Part shown: positions 7,196 through 10,882 of the stretch, piece by piece
How the letters are laid out: each line of letters starts with the position of its first letter
Numbering within the stretch: the stretch's first letter is position 1
Assembly: GCA_020436865.1 (NCBI GenBank)
Contig: JAGQXA010000319.1
Coordinates: 1 to 10,882, forward strand
DNA: 10,882 bases
Direction: 5' to 3'
DNA from: Saprospiraceae bacterium
GTDB lineage: Bacteria > Bacteroidota > Bacteroidia > Chitinophagales > Saprospiraceae
The notes under the pieces: model-generated
Database searches by the model: none
Seen by the model: the letters and a program-made list of their open reading frames with translations, nothing else
Told to the model about the DNA's origin: nothing
Made by a program: the position numbers and the translations under genes

Positions 7196-8014
7196 ATGTC
7201 GGTACACCAAAAGTCACCTCGCAGGGTCACCACCCACGTACTACAGGCCATGAAGGCCAAGGGCGAAAAGATCGCCATGCTGACCGGCTACGATTACTCT
7301 ATGGCCCGGATACTCGATGAGGCCGGGATTGACGTGATCCTCGTAGGCGACTCCGCTTCCAATGTGATGGCCGGGCACGAAACCACCTTACCCATTACCC
7401 TCGATCAGATGATCTACCACGCCTCTTCGGTCGTGCGCGCAGTCAAACGGGCCCTGGTGGTGGTCGACCTGCCGTTCGGCTCTTACCAGGGCAATTCACG
7501 CATCGCCCTGGAATCGACGATCCGGATCATGAAGGAGGCCGGCGCACATGCCGTCAAACTCGAAGGAGGTTTCGAGATACAGGAATCCATCAAACGGATC
7601 CTTTCGGCCGGCGTACCGGTCATGGGCCACCTGGGCTTGACGCCTCAATCGATCTATAAGTTCGGCACCTACAACGTGCGGGCCCGGGAGGAGGAAGAGG
7701 CAAACAAACTGATGGAGGACGCCCAACTTTTGGAAGAATTGGGATGTTTTGCCATTGTGCTGGAAAAGATCCCGGCGGCCCTGACCGAGAAGGTGTCCAA
7801 GGCTCTGACCATCCCGACGATCGGCATCGGCGGCGGGCCGGCGGCCGACGGACAGGTGTTGGTCACCCACGATATGCTCGGCATCACCAAAGACTTCCAG
7901 CCCCGTTTTATTCGCCGGTATCTGGAACTCTTCGACTCGATGCGGGATGCCGTGCAACACTATATCGACGATGTCAAGAAGCTCCAGTTTCCCAACGAGA
8001 GCGAACAATACTAA
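7196..8014 (+). CDS. panB: 3-methyl-2-oxobutanoate hydroxymethyltransferase PanB
   Basis: PanB makes ketopantoate from 2-oxoisovalerate using 5,10-methylene-THF as one-carbon donor, the committed step to pantothenate and coenzyme A, in the cytoplasm. The 272-aa length is normal for this TIM-barrel enzyme. Magnesium and substrate residues are visible: Asp52 in VGDSASN, Asp91 in VVDLPFGSYQ (89-98), Glu123 in KLEGG (121-125), and His145 in GHLGLTPQS (144-152). The catalytic Glu190 is in LEKIP, and the barrel motif TIGIGGG is at 208-214. The ATG at 7196 is preceded by an A-rich leader and no Shine-Dalgarno site. mltG follows after 18 nt, so the two are probably co-transcribed; there is no obvious functional link. 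An inverted repeat overlaps the likely promoter. Identification is secure. Confidence 0.98.
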   Translation: MSVHQKSPRRVTTHVLQAMKAKGEKIAMLTGYDYSMARILDEAGIDVILVGDSASNVMAGHETTLPITLDQMIYHASSVVRAVKRALVVVDLPFGSYQGNSRIALESTIRIMKEAGAHAVKLEGGFEIQESIKRILSAGVPVMGHLGLTPQSIYKFGTYNVRAREEEEANKLMEDAQLLEELGCFAIVLEKIPAALTEKVSKALTIPTIGIGGGPAADGQVLVTHDMLGITKDFQPRFIRRYLELFDSMRDAVQHYIDDVKKLQFPNESEQY

Positions 8015-8032
8015 GCAATTGACCGAAAAGCT

Positions 8033-9070
8033 ATGAACTTCTGGAAGCTTACCGGACTAGGCCTGCTACTGATCCTGCTGATCGCCGGCTGGGTACTGTA
8101 CGATCGCTACCGGGCCTATCTGGCTCCGAACGTGCCGGGACAGCTAGACGACCCCTATGTGGAGATCCCCACCGGATCGACTTTTGAGGAGGTATTGGCG
8201 CTGCTCTCCGACCGCGGGCTGATCGTAGATACCACCTCTTTTCGCACGGTAGCCAAACGCCTCCAATATGCCCGGCCGAATATGCGTGCCGGCCGGTTTC
8301 AGATTCAGCCCGGCTGGAACAACCTGAAACTGGTGCGCCACCTGCGCGGCGGCCCGCAGGCAACGGTACCGCTCGTTTTGACCACCGAACGATTGCCGGA
8401 AGAGGTGGCGCGGAAAGTATCGCGCTTCATCGAACCGGATTCGGCCGATTTTATGGCCCTGTTCACCGACGAGGCGTATCTGCAACAGATCGGCTACCGG
8501 CAGGAGACCCTGCTTTCGTTGTTTATTCCCAACACCTACGACTTCTATTGGAATACCAGCGTACAGGACTTCATGGAACGCATGCAGCAGGAGCACGAGC
8601 GCTTCTGGGGCAAGGACAATCGCCGCGACAAGGCCGCCGCCAGGAAACTCAGTCTTGCCGAAGTATACACGCTTGCCTCGATCGTCGAAAAGGAAACCAA
8701 CGCGAACATCGAAAAAAGACGCATCGCCGGGGTTTACCTAAACCGCCTGGCGATCGGCATGCCTCTGCAGGCCGACCCGACCTGCGTATTCGCCACCCGC
8801 GACTTCGACACGCCCCGGGTAACGGATTATCACCTGAAGTTCGACTCGCCGTACAACACCTATCTGTACCGGGGGTTACCGCCGGGGCCGATCGCCATGG
8901 CTTCGATCGCCAGCATCGATGCCGTCTTGAATGCCGAAGCGCACGATTACCTCTACTTCTGTGCGGTGGGCGACGGATCGGGCTTGCACTTGTTTGCCAA
9001 GTCGCTCGCCGGCCACAACCAGAATGCCGAGCGCTACCGGGCCAACTTGCGGCAGCGGGGGTTGCGGTAA
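8033..9070 (+). CDS. mltG: Endolytic murein transglycosylase MltG (YceG family)
   Basis: MltG is an inner-membrane lytic transglycosylase that cleaves nascent peptidoglycan strands and probably sets glycan chain termination. The 345-aa product has one N-terminal membrane anchor (about 6-23), then a LysM-like region (about 42-110; EIPTGSTFEEVLALL), and the YceG catalytic domain (about 150-345). The catalytic glutamate is Glu219 in ASIVEKET (215-222), followed by the family features RIAGVYLNRL (230-239), LQADPT (245-250), YNTYLYRGLPPGPIA (274-288) and the LHLFAKSLAGHNQNA end (318-332). It lies 18 nt after panB. Its TAA is 2 nt from the stop of the opposing gene, with no room for a terminator between them. 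Identification is secure. Confidence 0.97.
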   Translation: MNFWKLTGLGLLLILLIAGWVLYDRYRAYLAPNVPGQLDDPYVEIPTGSTFEEVLALLSDRGLIVDTTSFRTVAKRLQYARPNMRAGRFQIQPGWNNLKLVRHLRGGPQATVPLVLTTERLPEEVARKVSRFIEPDSADFMALFTDEAYLQQIGYRQETLLSLFIPNTYDFYWNTSVQDFMERMQQEHERFWGKDNRRDKAAARKLSLAEVYTLASIVEKETNANIEKRRIAGVYLNRLAIGMPLQADPTCVFATRDFDTPRVTDYHLKFDSPYNTYLYRGLPPGPIAMASIASIDAVLNAEAHDYLYFCAVGDGSGLHLFAKSLAGHNQNAERYRANLRQRGLR

Positions 9071-9072
9071 GA

Positions 9073-9486
9073 TCAGTCTTTACAGATCTCCAGGATCTCT
9101 TCGCCTCCGATCGAGCTCTGCTTGATGCTGACCTCTACCGTTTCGAAGCCGATGTGGATCTCTTCGGAGAAACAATCGCGCAGGTCGCCAAGCCCAATGT
9201 AGAGAATGGTCCAATTCTCTTCTTCATCGAGCAGGACCTCATCGAACTGTAGTTCGACCTTGTCCATATTCGCTTTTAGGAGCAGCGAATCGCCTGAAAG
9301 CGAAGAACTGGCAGTGTAGGAGAGATCCTTTCGGCCTCCGGGCCCGCTCTGTACCTTGAGCACAACTCCGCTGGAAAGTCCGAGGTTGGTGGTCGTGGGG
9401 TTGCCGCCAGAATCGTCGTGATTGATCGTTAGCTCTCGGGTTTCGGGATCGTGCACGATCCCGCTTAGGTTGTTTAAGACTGGCAT
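9073..9486 (-). CDS. Hypothetical acidic beta-rich protein (137 aa)
   Basis: I do not recognise this protein. I chose the ATG at 9486 (MPVLNNLSGI). The frame extends upstream to a GTG at 9642, but that part would translate hairpin DNA into an atypical Arg/Pro-rich stretch. The product has no signal peptide or membrane segment. It is acidic, with alternating polar and hydrophobic residues (ELTINHDD, GVVLKVQSG, KVELQFDEVLLDEEENW, ILYIGLGDL) suggesting a small beta-sandwich or barrel; cysteines are at 105 and 135. It is tail-to-tail with mltG (2 nt gap) and lies 179 nt downstream of another unknown gene on the same strand, which may share its transcript. Continuous frame and sensible composition support it as real; function is open. 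Confidence 0.65.
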   Translation of the reverse strand: MPVLNNLSGIVHDPETRELTINHDDSGGNPTTTNLGLSSGVVLKVQSGPGGRKDLSYTASSSLSGDSLLLKANMDKVELQFDEVLLDEEENWTILYIGLGDLRDCFSEEIHIGFETVEVSIKQSSIGGEEILEICKD

Positions 9487-9567
9487 GGTTAAAAGTTTGG
9501 GTAGATAAAAAAGAAAGAACCCAGGCCCAGCAGGTTGGCAGTACGCCACCGGCTTACGGCCCGGGAT

Positions 9568-9586
9568 CTTCTTCGAATGCAAGAAG
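9568..9586. repeat. Small hairpin in the spacer between two unknown genes
   Basis: CTTCTT (9568-9573) and AAGAAG (9581-9586) are exact reverse complements around the loop CGAATGC. The same seven bases CGAATGC recur in the terminator-like hairpin at 9632-9653. Neither strand has a following T run. It is part of a cluster of inverted repeats in this 179-nt spacer. Confidence 0.5.
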
Positions 9587-9590
9587 TTGG

Positions 9591-9636
9591 TTCGGACAGG
9601 GGACCGACGCAATTGCGTCGGTCCGGCACGTCCGAA
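9591..9636. repeat. Nested inverted repeat containing a perfect 24-bp palindrome
   Basis: The core at 9601-9624 is GGACCGACGCAA followed directly by its exact reverse complement. Outside it, TTCGGAC (9591-9597) pairs with GTCCGAA (9630-9636), separated from the core by 3 nt on one side and 5 nt on the other. As RNA this folds into a long stem with a 10-bp GC-rich top and an AAUU loop. It may be an operator, an mRNA-stabilising structure or a relic of a mobile element; there is no flanking transposase. Confidence 0.8.
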
Positions 9637-9653
9637 TGCCACTTCGGTTTTTT
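9632..9653 (+). terminator. Terminator-like hairpin, rightward
   Basis: CCGAA (9632-9636), loop TGCCAC, TTCGG (9643-9647) is followed by six T residues (9648-9653). The stem is short, but the form is that of an intrinsic terminator for rightward RNA. The only upstream rightward genes are panB-mltG, ending 562 nt before. Its left arm is shared with the outer arm of the nested palindrome, so the two folds exclude each other. Confidence 0.4.
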
Positions 9654-9665
9654 GAGGCCCTCCTT

Positions 9666-10313
9666 CTAGGAGGATATGAAACGAAGGGTCATTTCCGATG
9701 TATTGCGGATCATACTCATGCCGCTATCCCGGCTGCCGGCGATCGTGCCGACGGGCCCGGAAAAGAGAGATAGATACTCCCGCTTGCTCTTTGTTAGATA
9801 CCTGGTCAGGCACGCCCGGTCCGAGGAATTTCTGAGCGCTTCGCATAGGTCGTGGATCACCCTCATCCGCCACTCCAGGGGTCCGATGCCGCAAATCAGC
9901 AGATCGACCCAAGCCGTAGCGTCGTCGTCCTTCACCTCGATCTCGAGGGGCTGTCGGCATACCCGGGTATTGTTCCTTCCAAAGGAAACCCTCGCCTGGC
10001 GTAACTCCTCGGAATTGGAGGGAAAGACGCGGTGACCTGAGGCCGAGTGGATCACCGCCAGCAGGAGGTAGCGCTGGTCCGGAAAGAATAATTTAGGCAG
10101 TTCGCCTTTGGCTTCGCCGAACAATGTCAGACTCTCCACCAACAGCCGGTTCGATTCAGTGGCCGACGGTCCGGAAGAGCGTAGGTTTTCATAACCCGGG
10201 AAATCCTCCGACACTTCTGCGTAAGCAATCGAATCGCTTTCGAAATAGGTTTTCCAGTCGTAATTTGCAGAACCTGGATTATTTTCAGACCTTAGTATGC
10301 TAGCGGCTTTCAT
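9666..10313 (-). CDS. Hypothetical protein (215 aa)
   Basis: I do not recognise this protein. The frame runs from the ATG at 10313 to TAG. There is no signal peptide or transmembrane segment, so it is probably cytoplasmic. The first part is Ser/Asn/Glu-rich (about 1-60). The middle has hydrophobic strands such as RYLLLAVIHS (81-90) and a segment AWVDLLICGIGPLEW (about 133-147) followed by a helical stretch RMRVIHDLCEALRNS. The C-terminal third is basic (TRYLTKSKREYLSLF), then Gly/Ser-rich. Cysteines are few, and no metal or nucleotide motif is evident. Upstream lie 225 nt of AT-rich DNA with an A/C-rich leader; downstream, after a structured 179-nt spacer, comes the 137-aa unknown gene, possibly a functional partner. 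Composition suggests a real gene, perhaps accessory. Confidence 0.65.
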   Translation of the reverse strand: MKAASILRSENNPGSANYDWKTYFESDSIAYAEVSEDFPGYENLRSSGPSATESNRLLVESLTLFGEAKGELPKLFFPDQRYLLLAVIHSASGHRVFPSNSEELRQARVSFGRNNTRVCRQPLEIEVKDDDATAWVDLLICGIGPLEWRMRVIHDLCEALRNSSDRACLTRYLTKSKREYLSLFSGPVGTIAGSRDSGMSMIRNTSEMTLRFISS

Positions 10314-10334
10314 TGGAGAGCGTTTTTGAAAAAA

Positions 10335-10368
10335 GGTTTTTTGGGGTGGGTTTTAGGTGGTTTTTTGG
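10335..10368. repeat. G/T-rich repeat tract in the leader of the 215-aa gene
   Basis: GGTTTTTTGG occurs at 10335-10344 and 10359-10368, with GGTGG motifs between them. The stretch is entirely G and T except for one A, so the leftward transcript would carry an unstructured A/C leader. On the rightward strand six or more GG runs could form a two-tier G-quadruplex. It starts 22 nt upstream of the ATG at 10313. Confidence 0.6.
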
Positions 10369-10440
10369 TAGATTATACAGGGCCTTCCTTTGATCTGGAA
10401 TTGGCACAAAGATGCACCAGGAAGCAAGGGCGCTCAAAAC

Positions 10441-10464
10441 CTTAAAATGTGAGATTCTTAAAAT
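10441..10464. repeat. Short direct repeat CTTAAAAT, 16-bp spacing
   Basis: CTTAAAAT is found at 10441-10448 and 10457-10464, upstream of the probable promoter of the gene at 10539. Such spaced AT-rich repeats can be activator or response-regulator sites, but two short copies in AT-rich DNA are weak evidence. Confidence 0.4.
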
Positions 10465-10477
10465 TCGGAAGAGGTAT

Positions 10478-10512
10478 TTTGGCACAGAAGTAACTGTAAA
10501 ATAATATCTTGC
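10478..10512 (+). promoter_or_regulatory. Probable promoter of the gene at 10539
   Basis: TTTG (10478-10481) and TATCTTGC (10505-10512) resemble the Bacteroidota -33 and -7 elements with about 23 bp between. The -7 box is one T short of TAnnTTTG, as in the box before panB. The start would be near 10518, giving a leader of about 20 nt. Confidence 0.4.
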
Positions 10513-10538
10513 GACCTATTCGCCATAAAAATCGAGCC

Positions 10539-10882
10539 GTGCAAGATTTATTCGATCTGATCAAAAATCTCAGTCCGAACGAGAAGGGGAACCTCAAGAA
10601 ACAGTCATTTGGAGGTTCGAAATCCCAAGCACATCTCAAACTTTTCGACCTGATCGACAAAATGCCGTCCTACGACCGGGCAGCGCTGAAAACCCAGGCA
10701 ATTAAGGCTAAGGTGTGCAGCGAAAGTTCTTTCGGCGGGATGCTGACCTATCTGTACGAAAACCTACTCCGAAGTCTGGCGCAACCGTTGGTACGAGACC
10801 GGAAAAATGTGAATTTCCGGATCCAGGAATTGCTGCAACACGCAGAGGTGTTGAGTCAAAAAAAAATGCTTGGGCCGGCTAC
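10539..10882 (+). CDS. Bacteroidota helical/TPR-like hypothetical protein, 5' part only
   Basis: An open rightward frame of 114 codons runs from a GTG at 10539 to the window edge. The start is read as (M)QDLFDLIKNLSPNEKGNLKK, which fits a family common in Bacteroidota whose members begin with QDLF-LI-LS-NEK and continue as roughly 400-600 aa of helical, TPR-like repeats. The visible part is entirely helix-prone, with no signal peptide, and includes LKLFDLIDKMPSYDRAAL (about 33-50), a Lys-rich helix and LTYLYENLLRSLAQP (about 71-85). A TTG at 10509 is the only upstream in-frame alternative before a stop at 10497; the GTG fits the family start. The function of the family is unknown to me; scaffold or regulatory roles are guesses. 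The rest of the gene is outside the window. Confidence 0.75.
   Translation, partial: MQDLFDLIKNLSPNEKGNLKKQSFGGSKSQAHLKLFDLIDKMPSYDRAALKTQAIKAKVCSESSFGGMLTYLYENLLRSLAQPLVRDRKNVNFRIQELLQHAEVLSQKKMLGPA

Noticed and set aside
9487..9642. N-terminal extension of the 137-aa gene to a GTG start
   Set aside because: The added 52 residues would come from hairpin DNA and read as Arg/Pro-rich, unlike the rest of the protein; the ATG at 9486 gives a cleaner start.
9487..9665. Mobile element or CRISPR in the hairpin-rich spacer
   Set aside because: There are no repeated spacers, no transposase or integrase, and no target-site duplication that I can see; only inverted repeats are present.
10372..10377. 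TATAAT (leftward) as promoter of the 215-aa gene
   Set aside because: There is no -35 partner at the right distance, and this phylum does not rely on the TATAAT form; AT-rich spacer DNA can give this hexamer by chance.
10401..10416. Second sigma-54 promoter, TTGGCACAAAGATGCA, rightward
   Set aside because: The GG-to-GC distance is one base too short and the TTGC box is ATGC; sigma-54 spacing is strict. The TTGGCACA copy at 10479 has no GC element at all.

Overview
The window looks like chromosomal DNA of a moderately GC-rich member of the Bacteroidota, probably Saprospiria/Lewinella-like. The reasons are: an almost perfect Bacteroidota promoter (TAnnTTTG with an upstream TTG) before the lipoprotein gene; A-rich leaders instead of strong Shine-Dalgarno sites; a DinB-superfamily protein with the VAPSTLKYRK-type tail I associate with this phylum; a secreted protein of a type I associate with Saprospiria; and, at the right edge, the start of a phylum-typical helical (TPR-like) protein. 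Assignments come from reading the sequence only; no database search was possible.

Layout. Positions 1-3749 carry a leftward gene run: folD (methylene-THF dehydrogenase/cyclohydrolase), a DinB-like gene 9 nt downstream, prmA (ribosomal protein L11 methyltransferase) 2 nt further on, and then, after 40 nt, a large secreted protein of unknown function that runs off the left edge. A strong leftward terminator (3842-3874) separates this run from dnaK (3903-5819, leftward), which seems to be a single-gene unit. Upstream of dnaK is a full-consensus sigma-54 type promoter (TGGCAC-N5-TTGC), an unexpected arrangement for a Bacteroidota chaperone gene. Further right, 6010-7023 leftward is a lipoprotein gene with a near-perfect Bacteroidota promoter so close to its ATG that the mRNA may be leaderless.

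A divergent intergenic region (7024-7195) then leads into the rightward pair panB (ketopantoate hydroxymethyltransferase, vitamin B5/CoA) and mltG (endolytic murein transglycosylase), 18 nt apart. An inverted repeat sits over the probable panB promoter. FolD and PanB are metabolically linked, since PanB uses the 5,10-methylene-THF that FolD interconverts, although they are in separate units.

The right end looks more accessory. Two leftward genes of unrecognised function (137 and 215 aa) sit tail-to-tail against mltG, only 2 nt apart. They are separated from each other by 179 nt rich in hairpins, including a perfect 24-bp palindrome nested in longer arms and overlapping a rightward terminator-like hairpin. 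A 225-nt AT-rich gap with G/T-rich and short direct repeats then leads to the partial rightward gene at 10539. I see no tRNA, rRNA, CRISPR array, transposase or integrase. The best candidates for new biology are the sigma-54 control of dnaK and the unknown two-gene/structured-spacer region at 9073-10313.
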